Origin: Curtobacterium pusillum
GTDB taxonomy: Bacteria > Actinomycetota > Actinomycetes > Actinomycetales > Microbacteriaceae
Direction: 5' to 3'
Length of the DNA: 64,000 nucleotides
NCBI GenBank assembly: GCA_002025645.1
Contig: CP018783.1
Location: 186,001 to 250,000, forward strand
Below the pieces are notes generated by a model that was given only the letters and a program-made list of their open reading frames with translations, was not told the origin of the DNA and did no database searches. Positions 49,656 through 60,642 of this stretch are shown here, piece by piece (position 1 is the stretch's first letter; every line of letters begins with the position of its first letter). A program made the translations under genes and the position numbers.

Positions 49656-52142
49656 CTACGCCTCGCCCGCGGTCCCGTCGAGCGCCGCCGCGCTCCCGCC
49701 GATCGTGCCGATCAGCGCGTCGAGCGGCGCGCCCGAGCCGTCCCGCTTCGACAGCCAGTCCGGCAGCGTCCGGGCAGCCCCGTCCGACCCCACCGCGTGC
49801 GGCGGAGCCACACCCGCCCACGCCACGGTGAGGCCGTCCTCACCCTTCAGGAACGCGTGCGCACGGACACCCTGGGTTGCTCGGCCCTTCGCGGGGAACT
49901 CCGAGAACGCGGAGACCTTCGCGCGGCCGGAGTCCGTGCCGGGCAGCGCCGAGGACGACGTCGACACGGTGGCGACCACGGCGTCGTCGGAGCGGGGGAC
50001 GGACCCGAACCAGATGACGGACGCGCCCGCGGCCAGTGCCACACCTGCGACACCACCGGCGGGCAGACCCTGGGGCCGGACCGCGGCGGCACCGAACCGG
50101 AGCAGTTGCGCGTTGGAGGTGATGAACACGAGGTCATCGGTCTCGGGCGCCTGCGCCGCACCGACGACGGAGTCGCCCGGCTTCAGGCCGATCGCGACCA
50201 CCTCGTCCTTGTCGGGCCAGGCACCGGCGGTGACGCGCTTGACGATGCCCTGCGCGGTGCCGATGGCCAGCGAGTCGGGTGCGCCCGGCGACAGGTCGAC
50301 CAGTGCGACGACGGTCTCGGTCTTGGGCGTGCCGAGGTACTCGGTCACCCGCACGCCGGCGTCGAGCCGCACCGAGGCCGGCGGGACGGCCGGGACGTCC
50401 ACGGGGGAGAACCGCAGCACGCGACCGGTCGAGGTGAGCGCGCCGACCTGCCCGCGCACGGTCGACAGCACCGAGGAGCGCAGGGCGTCGTGCTTGGACC
50501 GCTTCGGGACCCGGACGATGCCCAGGTCGGTGTCGGGGACGTCAACGCGCACGAGGCGCCCGGTCGTCGACAGCAGCACGCGGCACGGGGCGTCGGCGAT
50601 CTGCAGCGACTCCGGGTCCACCGCGGCCTTCTTGCCCCCGCGGACCGGCGCGTCCGCCTCGGTGAGCAGGGTGCGGCGCGGCGTCGCGAAGCGGTCCGAC
50701 ACCTCGGTGAGCTCGAGGGCGACCTGGGCGCGGAGGCGCTCGTCGGACGCCAGCAGCTCTTCGAGTGCCGCGATCTCGGTGAGCAACTGGTCGCGTTCGC
50801 CCTCGAGCTCGAGGCGCGAGAACTTCGTCAGCCGCCGGAGACGGAGTTCGAGGATGTACTCGGCCTGCACCTCGGACAGGTCGAACACCGTCTGCAGGCG
50901 GGAGCGCGCCGCCTCGGAGTCGTCCGACGACCGGATGACCTCGATGACCTCGTCGATGTCGAGGATCGCGATGAGCAGCCCCTCGACCAGGTGCAGTCGC
51001 TCCTTCTTGCGCGCGAGGCGGTACTGCGACCGCCGCGTGACCACCGACAGGCGGTGCTGCACGTAGACGTCGAGGAGTTCGCGCAGCCCGAGTGTGCGGG
51101 GCGACCCACCGACGAGGGCGACGTTGTTGATGCCGAAGCCGTCCTCGAGCGGGGTGTGCTTGTACAGCTGCTCGAGCACGGCCGCCGGGTTGAAGCCGCT
51201 CTTGATGCCGATGACGAGCCGGAGCCCGTGGTTGCGGTCGGTGAGGTCGTTCACGTCGGAGATGCCGACGAGCTTCTTGGACTGGACGCCGTCCTTGATC
51301 TTCTCGATCACGCGCTCGGGGCCGACCAGGTACGGCAGCTCGGTGACGACGAGACCGGCCTTGCGGGGCGTGAGGTTCTCGACCGAGACCTTCGCCCGGG
51401 TCCGGAAGGAACCGCGGCCGCTGGCGTAGGCGTCCCGCACGCCGGAGAGTCCGACGATCGTGCCGCCGGAGGGCAGGTCGGGACCCGGGACGAACTCCAT
51501 GAGCTCTTCGAGGCTGGCCTGCGGGTTCATGAGCAGGTGCTTCGCGGCCTCGACCACTTCGCCGAGGTTGTGCGGCGCCATGTTCGTCGCCATGCCGACC
51601 GCGATGCCCGACGCGCCGTTGACCAGCAGGTTCGGGAACGCCGCGGGCAGCACGCCGGGCTGCATGATCTGGTTGTCGTAGTTCGGGACGAAGTCGACGA
51701 CGTCCTCGCCGAGGCCCTCCGTCATGGCCATGGACGGCTCGGCCAGTCGGGCCTCGGTGTACCGGGCAGCGGCCGGACCGTCGTCGAGCGAGCCGAAGTT
51801 GCCGTGCCCGTCGACCAGCGGCACGCGCATCGTGAACGGCTGCGCCATGCGGACGAGGGCGTCGTAGATCGCGCCGTCGCCGTGCGGGTGCAGCTTGCCC
51901 ATCACCTCGCCGGTGACGCGGGCGCTCTTCACGTGCCCGCGGTCGGGCCGCAGGCCCATCTCGGACATCTGGTAGAGGATGCGCCGCTGGACGGGCTTCA
52001 GGCCGTCGCGTGCGTCGGGGAGTGCCCGTGAGTAGATGACGGAGTACGCGTACTCGAGGAAGGAGCCCTGCATCTCCTCGGAGACGTCGACGTCCTCGAT
52101 GCGTTCACCGTCGGGCAGGCCGACTGCTTCCGTGCGTGCCAT
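49656..52142 (-). CDS. parC: Type IIA topoisomerase A subunit (topoisomerase IV ParC)
   Basis: 828 aa DNA-cleaving subunit. Active-site Tyr in [12 protein letters not shown]; winged-helix region [20 protein letters not shown]; the long coiled coil with [22 protein letters not shown]; and a C-terminal beta-propeller with repeated [12 protein letters not shown]-like blades. No GyrA-box (QRRGGKG) was found, supporting topoisomerase IV. The position equal to E. coli GyrA Ser83 is Gly ([10 protein letters not shown]), whereas Asp87 is kept. ATG 52142 has AAGGG upstream. Convergent with parE, and divergent (26-nt gap) from the phosphodiesterase gene. Confidence 0.9.
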   Translation of the reverse strand: MARTEAVGLPDGERIEDVDVSEEMQGSFLEYAYSVIYSRALPDARDGLKPVQRRILYQMSEMGLRPDRGHVKSARVTGEVMGKLHPHGDGAIYDALVRMAQPFTMRVPLVDGHGNFGSLDDGPAAARYTEARLAEPSMAMTEGLGEDVVDFVPNYDNQIMQPGVLPAAFPNLLVNGASGIAVGMATNMAPHNLGEVVEAAKHLLMNPQASLEELMEFVPGPDLPSGGTIVGLSGVRDAYASGRGSFRTRAKVSVENLTPRKAGLVVTELPYLVGPERVIEKIKDGVQSKKLVGISDVNDLTDRNHGLRLVIGIKSGFNPAAVLEQLYKHTPLEDGFGINNVALVGGSPRTLGLRELLDVYVQHRLSVVTRRSQYRLARKKERLHLVEGLLIAILDIDEVIEVIRSSDDSEAARSRLQTVFDLSEVQAEYILELRLRRLTKFSRLELEGERDQLLTEIAALEELLASDERLRAQVALELTEVSDRFATPRRTLLTEADAPVRGGKKAAVDPESLQIADAPCRVLLSTTGRLVRVDVPDTDLGIVRVPKRSKHDALRSSVLSTVRGQVGALTSTGRVLRFSPVDVPAVPPASVRLDAGVRVTEYLGTPKTETVVALVDLSPGAPDSLAIGTAQGIVKRVTAGAWPDKDEVVAIGLKPGDSVVGAAQAPETDDLVFITSNAQLLRFGAAAVRPQGLPAGGVAGVALAAGASVIWFGSVPRSDDAVVATVSTSSSALPGTDSGRAKVSAFSEFPAKGRATQGVRAHAFLKGEDGLTVAWAGVAPPHAVGSDGAARTLPDWLSKRDGSGAPLDALIGTIGGSAAALDGTAGEA

Positions 52143-52168
52143 GGCACCCTTCTGCGAGACTGGGGGAG

Positions 52169-53320
52169 ATGGGAACAAGCGTACCGACGGCCCCCGACGC
52201 CACCGCCAACCTCGCCGACGTCTTCCCGAGTTGCCTCGTCGCGCTCGGCGCTGCGGACGACGCGTGGTTGCGCACCACCGGACTGGAGGCACGGATCACC
52301 CTCCGTCCCGCCCGTTCCGCGATCGTCGTGCTGGTCGACGGCCTGGGGGCCGGCGCGCTGGCGGCCCGTGCGGGCCACGCGCGATGGCTCGCGGCCGGCA
52401 AGCGGAAGCTGCGCAGCGGCTTCCCCACGACGACGGCAGCGGCGCTCAGCACCCTCACCACCGGCCGGTCGCCCGGCGAGCACGGTGTTGTCGGGTACAG
52501 CGGCTGGAACCCGGCCACCGGCGCGGTCATGAACCTGCTGAGCGGCTGGGACGACGAGGTGCCGGCCGACTGGTTCCTCGCCCGGACCCTGTTCTCCGAG
52601 GCGCCCGAGCTCGGTGTCGACCCCGTGGTGGTCGGTCCGGCCCGGTACCGATCGTCGGGCATGACGGCGAACGTGCTCGGGGGCGCCCGGTACGTCCCCG
52701 CCGATTCGATCCCGCAGCGTGTCGATGCCGCCCTCGCCGAGACGGTGTCGGGTCGGTCGCTGGTGTACCTCTACGTGCCGGAACTCGACTCGATCGGACA
52801 CAAGAACGGGTGGCAGTCCGATCGGTGGACCGGCGCCCTGGAACTCCTCGACGGCGAACTCGCACGGCTCGACCGTGCGGCCGCGAGCGACGTCGGGATC
52901 GTCGTGACGGCGGACCACGGCGTACTCGACGTCCCCGACCACGCGAACATCGCGATCGACCCACTCCTGCTCACGGACGTGATCGGGGTCGCCGGGGACC
53001 CGCGCTGCCGGCAGTTGACCGTGGCACCTGGAACCGACGTCCGGTCACTCGTCGGCGCCTTCCGTGCGCGCTACGGCAAGAAGGCGTACGTCGCCAGCCG
53101 TGACGAGGCGATCGCGGCGGGGTGGTTCGGCACCGTGTCGGACGCGGTCGTCGAGCGGATCGGCGACGTCATCGTCGTGGCACGCGGCTCGTGGGCGTTC
53201 AACGACGACCGCGGCCTGCGCGACGGCGAGGTGCCGAAGCGGATGATCGGCCAGCACGGCGCCATGACGGACGAGGAGACGATGGTGCCCCTGCGGCTCG
53301 CCAGAGCGTTCGCGCAGTAG
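52169..53320 (+). CDS. Alkaline-phosphatase-superfamily phosphodiesterase/pyrophosphatase
   Basis: 383 aa, type I phosphodiesterase/nucleotide pyrophosphatase (PF01663) family. Metal-binding and nucleophile segments: [12 protein letters not shown], the Thr nucleophile in [28 protein letters not shown] with Asp/His, [13 protein letters not shown], and the final [11 protein letters not shown]. The ATG is directly preceded by GGGGGAG. It contains one in-frame CTGGAGGCACG repeat (52283-52293). Precedes sepH on the opposite strand. Substrate not known. Confidence 0.85.
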   Translation: MGTSVPTAPDATANLADVFPSCLVALGAADDAWLRTTGLEARITLRPARSAIVVLVDGLGAGALAARAGHARWLAAGKRKLRSGFPTTTAAALSTLTTGRSPGEHGVVGYSGWNPATGAVMNLLSGWDDEVPADWFLARTLFSEAPELGVDPVVVGPARYRSSGMTANVLGGARYVPADSIPQRVDAALAETVSGRSLVYLYVPELDSIGHKNGWQSDRWTGALELLDGELARLDRAAASDVGIVVTADHGVLDVPDHANIAIDPLLLTDVIGVAGDPRCRQLTVAPGTDVRSLVGAFRARYGKKAYVASRDEAIAAGWFGTVSDAVVERIGDVIVVARGSWAFNDDRGLRDGEVPKRMIGQHGAMTDEETMVPLRLARAFAQ

Positions 53321-53339
53321 CCCACCGGGCCGCCACGGA

Positions 53340-54362
53340 TCAGGCGGGGTCCTCGTCCGGTCGTGTGCCGAAGACGATCTCGTCCCAGCTCGGCATCGAC
53401 CGGCGGTTGCGCTTCTTGCGCTCCTGTCGGCCGTTCTCGGGTTCCGGAGCGGAAGCGGGCCGGGCATCCTGCGGCTCGGCGGTCGACGAGTCGTCCTCGA
53501 AGCCCTGGAGCGGGATGTCCACGACGCTGATCGAGGTCCCGCGCGGCGCGTCCTGCTGCTCGCCGAAGGCCGCGGACTCGCGCTCACCGCGTCGGCGGCG
53601 CAGGGCCTCGAGCAGGTCGGCGGTCTCGTTGCCCGGGGCGCGCTCCTCGACGGCCGCACCGATGCGGGGGAGCGGTGCACGGAGCGGCCGCTCCTGCACG
53701 TCGGGGTTGGTGAGGTCCTCGTCGGGCTCGTCGACGCGGAACGCACCGGAGTCGAAGCGGGTGCCGTCGGTGTCGTGGTGGTCGGTCTCGACCGCGCGGA
53801 GGCGGGGTGCGATGCCCTCGTCGTCGGTGTGCGACAGGCGGTGCGCATCGCCGTTGTCCGGCGTGAGGGTCGCCGTCTTCGGGTCGAAGCGCCACTGGGC
53901 GTCGTGCTCGACCTCGGCTGCGGTGTAGTGCACGCGCACCTGCCAGCCGCTCTCGACGTGCTTCCAGGAGGCCCAGCTGACCGCGGTGGCCTCGCCGGCC
54001 TCGAGCTTGGCGGTGATCGCCTCGCCGAAGGTGTCGGGCGCCTCGTCGTCGACCGGGGTGACGGCGACACGGTGTGCGGCGTCGAGGATGAACGCACGCT
54101 CGGCGAGCACGGGCCCCTCGAAGCGACGGACGTACTCGACGTCGACGTCGAGCGCCGCGGCGACCTCGGCGGCGTCGGCACCACCGCGGATGCGGGCCTG
54201 CACGTCCTTCGGGGACACGCGCTTCTGCGGACCGGACTCGGGGTTCGCCTGCCGGACCTGGCCCGGCAGCGACGAGGTCACGGGCAGCCGGAACTCGGTG
54301 CCGCCGTCGGTCGCGAGCAGGAGTGCCCCGGACTCCACTCCGATGACTCTCACGTCTTGCAT
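53340..54362 (-). CDS. sepH: Septation protein SepH
   Basis: 340 aa (DUF3071). The N-terminal domain has the SepH helix-turn-helix: SPKDVQARIRGGADAAEVAAALDVDVEYVRRFEGPVLAERAFI, followed by a C-terminal disordered, acidic tail of ~180 residues that ends in a conserved KKRNRRSMPSWDEIVFGTR. Studied in Streptomyces, where it helps FtsZ assemble at the division site. ATG at 54362 has GGAAGG upstream. Convergent with the phosphodiesterase gene (19-nt gap). Confidence 0.92.
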   Translation of the reverse strand: MQDVRVIGVESGALLLATDGGTEFRLPVTSSLPGQVRQANPESGPQKRVSPKDVQARIRGGADAAEVAAALDVDVEYVRRFEGPVLAERAFILDAAHRVAVTPVDDEAPDTFGEAITAKLEAGEATAVSWASWKHVESGWQVRVHYTAAEVEHDAQWRFDPKTATLTPDNGDAHRLSHTDDEGIAPRLRAVETDHHDTDGTRFDSGAFRVDEPDEDLTNPDVQERPLRAPLPRIGAAVEERAPGNETADLLEALRRRRGERESAAFGEQQDAPRGTSISVVDIPLQGFEDDSSTAEPQDARPASAPEPENGRQERKKRNRRSMPSWDEIVFGTRPDEDPA

Positions 54363-54626
54363 GGTTCCGCCTTCCGAGCGTCGCGTACGGTCGTGCGTCG
54401 TACCCCAGGAGTATGCAGCCGTGGACACCCGTTCCCGCGGAGGCGCACGGGCGTGCCGCGGACTCCCGTGACGCGTTTCCGGACGCCGGGAATAGCTGCG
54501 CACGACGACGGGTTGCAGCGCCAGAACGACCCGCCGGAGGCTTCGGTTTGCGCTCTGGCGAGACGTGGTGCAAACTGTCGCCGCCGATCACCGGCGACGA
54601 CCTCTCGATACGAGAAATGGATGGGC

Positions 54627-54926
54627 ATGGCCACCGATTACGACGCCCCCCGGAAGACCGACGACAACTCCGACTCGGAGTCGATCGAGGCCCTCAAGGA
54701 GCGCGTTCCCGACAAGATGTCGGGGGTCGTCGACGATGATTCCGACAACCCCGGCAGCTTCGAGCTCGCCGGACAGGACCTCAGCGACGTCGACCTCGAC
54801 GTCGTCGTGCTCCCGCCCCAGGTCGACGAGTTCACCTGCGTCGAGTGCTTCCTGGTGAAGCACCGCTCGCAGCTCGACCACGAGTCGAAGCTCGGCCCGG
54901 TCTGCGCGGAGTGCGCGGCGCTCTAG
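54627..54926 (+). CDS. DUF4193 protein
   Basis: 99 aa acidic protein conserved next to sepH/dut in actinobacteria. It has a DUF4193 domain: MATDYDAPRK at the N-terminus, an acidic central part, and zinc-type pairs CVEC and CAEC at the C-terminus (FTCVECFLVKHRSQL, GPVCAECAAL). Two in-frame ATGs (54621 and 54627) are possible; 54627 gives the family's usual MATDYD start. Function unknown. Confidence 0.88.
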   Translation: MATDYDAPRKTDDNSDSESIEALKERVPDKMSGVVDDDSDNPGSFELAGQDLSDVDLDVVVLPPQVDEFTCVECFLVKHRSQLDHESKLGPVCAECAAL

Positions 54927-54956
54927 GGGCAGTACACACGGGAACGTACGAACAGG

Positions 54957-54988
54957 AACGGCCCGTCACCGCGAGGTGACGGGCCGTT
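54957..54988. terminator. Terminator after DUF4193
   Basis: AACGGCCCGTCACC pairs perfectly with GGTGACGGGCCGTT around GCGA, 30 nt beyond the stop codon. Confidence 0.85.
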
Positions 54989-55091
54989 CTGCGCTTCCTG
55001 ACCCACGCGCGATCGGACGGAACGCGTGGGGCGGGGCCGCGCCGCGCCTCCAGGCCGACAGCGGCGAGGTGGGGACCGACGCGACCCGGGC

Positions 55092-55556
55092 TCAGGAACG
55101 CAGCGCGGCGACCACCGCTGCCGGGTCGCGCACGCTGACCAGCCAGTAGGGCGTCGGGTCCGCGGCGTCCGCGACCTCCACGCGCACGACCCCGCGCACG
55201 TACCCGCGGAAGAGCGTCCACGCGCGGGCGTCGAGCTTCGGGCCGCGCTGCGTGGTGGCCTCGGCGCCCTCGAACGCCTCCGCCGAACCGACGAGCGATC
55301 GGGGGAGGTGGGCCTTGCCGGCGCGGAACTCGGTGTCCGTGACCTCGATCGTCGGGGCGAGCGCCCAGAGCAGGACGAGGACGCCGAGCTCCATGCCGAT
55401 CGCGACCAGCACGCCGGCGAGCACGCTGATCGGCAGGAACACGAGGAGGCTGGCGGGGATGACGAGCGCCGTCGCCAGGTAGAGGACGGGCGAAGCCCAC
55501 AGTCGTTCGCGGTACAGGGTCACGAGACCATTCGACCACGACTCCGACCAGGTCAC
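55092..55556 (-). CDS. DUF3093 membrane protein
   Basis: 154 aa. Two close membrane helices (about 20-65, VLYLATALVIPASLLVFLPI and GVLVAIGMELGVLVLLWALA) are followed by a beta-rich domain: APTIEVTDTEFRAGKAHLPR, the RGPKLDARAWTLFRGYVRGVVRVEV segment and YWLVSVRDPAAVVAAL, all characteristic of DUF3093. The GTG start (55556) is the most likely, giving VTWSESWSNGLVTLYRERLW; no Shine-Dalgarno sequence is seen. Divergent from dut (32-nt gap), as is common in actinobacteria. Function unknown. Confidence 0.82.
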   Translation of the reverse strand: MTWSESWSNGLVTLYRERLWASPVLYLATALVIPASLLVFLPISVLAGVLVAIGMELGVLVLLWALAPTIEVTDTEFRAGKAHLPRSLVGSAEAFEGAEATTQRGPKLDARAWTLFRGYVRGVVRVEVADAADPTPYWLVSVRDPAAVVAALRS

Positions 55557-55588
55557 GGAACGGTCACGGTCTGCACTACCCTCGACAC

Positions 55589-56080
55589 GTGACCGAACCA
55601 GTCGACGTGCTCTGGACCGGGGAGAACGCTCCCGGATACGCCCACCCCGGTGACGCCGGTGCCGACCTCGTGTCGACGGAGGCATTCGTGCTGCAGCCGG
55701 GCGAGCGTCGTCTCGTGGGCACCGGACTCCGGATCGCGCTGCCCGACGGGTACGCCGCGTTCGTGGTCCCGCGCAGCGGCCTCGCCGCGAAGCACGGCAT
55801 CACGATCGTGAACGCGCCGGGCACGGTGGACGCCGGGTACCGGGGTGAGATCAAGGTCGCACTGCTCAACACCGACCAGTCCGCGGCGCACGAGGTGCAC
55901 GTCGGCGACCGCATCGCCCAGATGATCGTGATGTCGGTCCCGCGCGTGTCGTTCACCCGCGTCGACGAACTCCCCGACAGCGTCCGGGGCCAGGGTGGCT
56001 TCGGGTCCTCGGGCTACGGTGACCGGAGCGGTGCCGTCAGCGGCACCGCCGACAACGCTCAGGAAGGAACGCGCGCATGA
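55589..56080 (+). CDS. dut: dUTP diphosphatase (dUTPase)
   Basis: 163 aa trimeric enzyme that hydrolyses dUTP to dUMP, keeping uracil out of DNA. All five motifs are present: PGDAGADLVS, VPRSGLAAKHGI, NAPGTVDAGYRGEI (with the catalytic Asp), VGDRIAQMIV, and RGQGGFGSSGYG. GTG at 55589 follows TACCCT (55577-55582) by 6 nt, implying a leaderless mRNA. Overlaps the DUF3710 gene by 4 nt (ATGA). Confidence 0.95.
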   Translation: MTEPVDVLWTGENAPGYAHPGDAGADLVSTEAFVLQPGERRLVGTGLRIALPDGYAAFVVPRSGLAAKHGITIVNAPGTVDAGYRGEIKVALLNTDQSAAHEVHVGDRIAQMIVMSVPRVSFTRVDELPDSVRGQGGFGSSGYGDRSGAVSGTADNAQEGTRA

Positions 56081-56799
56081 AGTTCGGTCGACGCAAGCGT
56101 GACGAGGTCGAGGTGGCCGAGGCCGTCGCCGACGAGGTCGAGATCGCGGACACGACGCCGGAGGTCGACATCGCGACCGACGCCGACGCGGACCTCGACG
56201 AGGTGGACGCCGTCGCGCCGACCGACAAGTCCGCGCCGGACGACCGCGCCGACAGTGGGCCGCACGACGAGACCGAGGCGAACCTGGTCCGCCCGTACGT
56301 CGACCTCGGCGGCGTGAAGGTCCTCCCGCGCGAGGGCCTGCACCTGCGGCTCGAGGTCGAGGAGGGCTCGCAGCGCGTCGTCGCGGTCGGGCTCGACTAC
56401 GACGAGTCGACCCTGCAGGTCCAGCCGTTCGCAGCGCCGCGCTCCACCGGTCTCTGGCACGAGATCCGCGCGCAGATCGCGGAGCAGATCGAGCGGCAGG
56501 GCGGCGTCGTGACCGAGGTCGACGGCCCGTTCGGCCCCGAGCTCCGTGCGCAGGTGCCGGTCGTCACCGACGGCTCGGGTGTCACCGACGGTGCCCGCCC
56601 CGCGCGCTTCATCGGCGTCGACGGCCCGCGCTGGTTCCTGCGCGGCGTGATCGCCGGCAAGGCCGCCGAGTCCCCGGACGACGCCGCCGAGATCGAGGAC
56701 CTCTTCCGCAGCGTCGTCGTGGTCCGCGGGAACACGCCGATGCCGCCGCGCGACCTGATCCCGCTGCACATGCCGAAGTCGACGCAGTCGGCCATCTGA
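56077..56799 (+). CDS. DUF3710 protein
   Basis: 240 aa, conserved after dut in actinobacteria. N-terminal basic residues (MKFGRRKRDE), an acidic disordered region to ~residue 65, then the DUF3710 domain: RPYVDLGGVKVLPREGLHLR, QVQPFAAPRSTGLWHEIR, FIGVDGPRWFLRGVIAG, VVVRGNTPMPPRDLIPLHMP. Coupled to dut through an ATGA overlap. Function unknown. Confidence 0.88.
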   Translation: MKFGRRKRDEVEVAEAVADEVEIADTTPEVDIATDADADLDEVDAVAPTDKSAPDDRADSGPHDETEANLVRPYVDLGGVKVLPREGLHLRLEVEEGSQRVVAVGLDYDESTLQVQPFAAPRSTGLWHEIRAQIAEQIERQGGVVTEVDGPFGPELRAQVPVVTDGSGVTDGARPARFIGVDGPRWFLRGVIAGKAAESPDDAAEIEDLFRSVVVVRGNTPMPPRDLIPLHMPKSTQSAI

Positions 56800-56801
56800 G
56801 C

Positions 56802-56812
56802 CTGGAGGCACG
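56802..56812 (+). promoter_or_regulatory. Repeat motif serving as ribosome-binding site
   Basis: CTGGAGGCACG, one copy of the dispersed 11-bp repeat, lies immediately before the GTG of the DUF3159 gene. Its GGAGG (56804-56808) is the only Shine-Dalgarno candidate, with a 4-nt spacer. Confidence 0.65.
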
Positions 56813-57565
56813 GTGCCGGACAACGACGACACCTCCCGTCCCGAGACGGGCGCGTCCGACGCGCTGCCGTCGTTCAACGAGCAGTTCCGCGCGGCCGTCG
56901 CCAACACCGGGCTCGGCAAGGTCGCCCCGGGCGAGGCGCCTTCCGGGCACGCGCTCGTCGCGGCGATCGGCGGGGTCCGCGGCCTCGCCGAGTCGGTCCT
57001 GCCCGGGCTCGCGTTCCTCGTCGTCTACGCGATCACGAAGGAGCTCGTCCCGAGCGTCCTGATCCCGGTCGCGATCGGCGTCGTGTTCGTCGTGCTCCGA
57101 CTGCTGCAGCGGCAGTCGCTCGTGATGTCCCTCGCCGGGATCCTCGGCGTGGCGATCTCCGCGGGCCTCGCGCTCATCACCGGTCGCGCGGAGAGCAACT
57201 TCATCCCGGGCATCATCATCAACGCGGTCTGGCTCGTCGGGCTCCTCGTCACGCTCGCGATCCGGCAGCCGCTCATCGGGCTGGTCGTCGGGTTCCTGCT
57301 GCCGCCGAACGAGGACGGCAGCCACCAGGACTGGCGTGCCGACCCGGCCAAGCGCCGCGTGCTCACGGTGGCGACCTGGCTGTGGGTCGGGCTCTTCGCG
57401 ATCCGGCTCCTCATCGAGGTCCCGCTGTACCTGACCGCCCAGGTCGAACTGCTCGCCGGCATCAAGCTCATCACCGGCGTCCCGCTGTACGCGGCGCTGC
57501 TCTGGGTGACCTGGTTGCTCGTCCGCACGGTGTTCAAGCGCGAGGGCGACACCGCCACGGTGTAG
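56813..57565 (+). CDS. DUF3159 membrane protein
   Basis: 250 aa integral membrane protein with about six helices. The DUF3159 pattern is clear: IGGVRGLAESVLPGLAFLVVYAIT, IPVAIGVVFVVLRLLQRQS, a helix pair with GIIINAVWLVGLLVTL, RQPLIGLVVGFLL, and the Arg/Leu-rich C-terminus. GTG start directly follows the repeat motif. Follows DUF3710 by 13 nt in an operon with dut; aconitase follows. Function unknown. Confidence 0.86.
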   Translation: MPDNDDTSRPETGASDALPSFNEQFRAAVANTGLGKVAPGEAPSGHALVAAIGGVRGLAESVLPGLAFLVVYAITKELVPSVLIPVAIGVVFVVLRLLQRQSLVMSLAGILGVAISAGLALITGRAESNFIPGIIINAVWLVGLLVTLAIRQPLIGLVVGFLLPPNEDGSHQDWRADPAKRRVLTVATWLWVGLFAIRLLIEVPLYLTAQVELLAGIKLITGVPLYAALLWVTWLLVRTVFKREGDTATV

Positions 57566-57568
57566 AGT

Positions 57569-57586
57569 TGTCTCGACATCGAGACA
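57569..57586. promoter_or_regulatory. 18-bp palindromic operator candidate upstream of acnA
   Basis: TGTCTCGA-CA-TCGAGACA: perfect 8-bp arms. It lies 3 nt after the DUF3159 stop and 108 nt before the acnA start. Arm length and spacing fit a TetR- or MarR-type dimer site. Confidence 0.5.
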
Positions 57587-57617
57587 CTTCTCCTCGGCCC
57601 TCCCAGGGCTGCGGGGT

Positions 57618-57636
57618 TTAGGTTTGCCTTGCTGGT
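57618..57636 (+). promoter_or_regulatory. DtxR-like half-site in the acnA leader
   Basis: TTAGGTTTGCCTTGCTGGT matches the left half of the DtxR/IdeR consensus well (TTAGGTT), the right half poorly. Aconitase is an iron-sulphur enzyme and often iron-regulated, so the site is plausible but weak. Confidence 0.3.
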
Positions 57637-57693
57637 GGGACGCCGCGCGCCCCGCTTGGATGGGGGCACACCGATCAACAGGGAGGCGGCACA

Positions 57694-60510
<2,817 letters not shown>

Positions 60511-60547
60511 GGATCGTGAGCACGGGTCGCTGACGCGACCACAGAGC

Positions 60548-60589
60548 GGACCGGAGGCCCGTGGCGACACCGCCACGGGCCTCCAGTCC
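60548..60589. terminator. Palindromic terminator after acnA
   Basis: GGACCGGAGGCCCGTGGCG pairs with CGCCACGGGCCTCCAGTCC around ACAC with one mismatch. Variant of the CTGGAGGC repeat. Lies 38 nt beyond the acnA stop. Confidence 0.8.
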
Positions 60590-60607
60590 GTCCGCGGGTC
60601 GCGCGCA

Positions 60608-60613
60608 TAGAGT
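60608..60613 (+). promoter_or_regulatory. -10 element of dxs
   Basis: TAGAGT 30 nt before the GTG, giving a short leader of ~23 nt with the Shine-Dalgarno AAAGGAG. Confidence 0.45.
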
Positions 60614-60642
60614 GAGTGGTCAGCCCCACGAAAGGAGCGCCC

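Noticed and set aside
54940-54956. LexA/SOS-like box GAACGTACGAAC
   Set aside because: The second half is GAAC and not GTTC, so it is not a palindromic SOS box.
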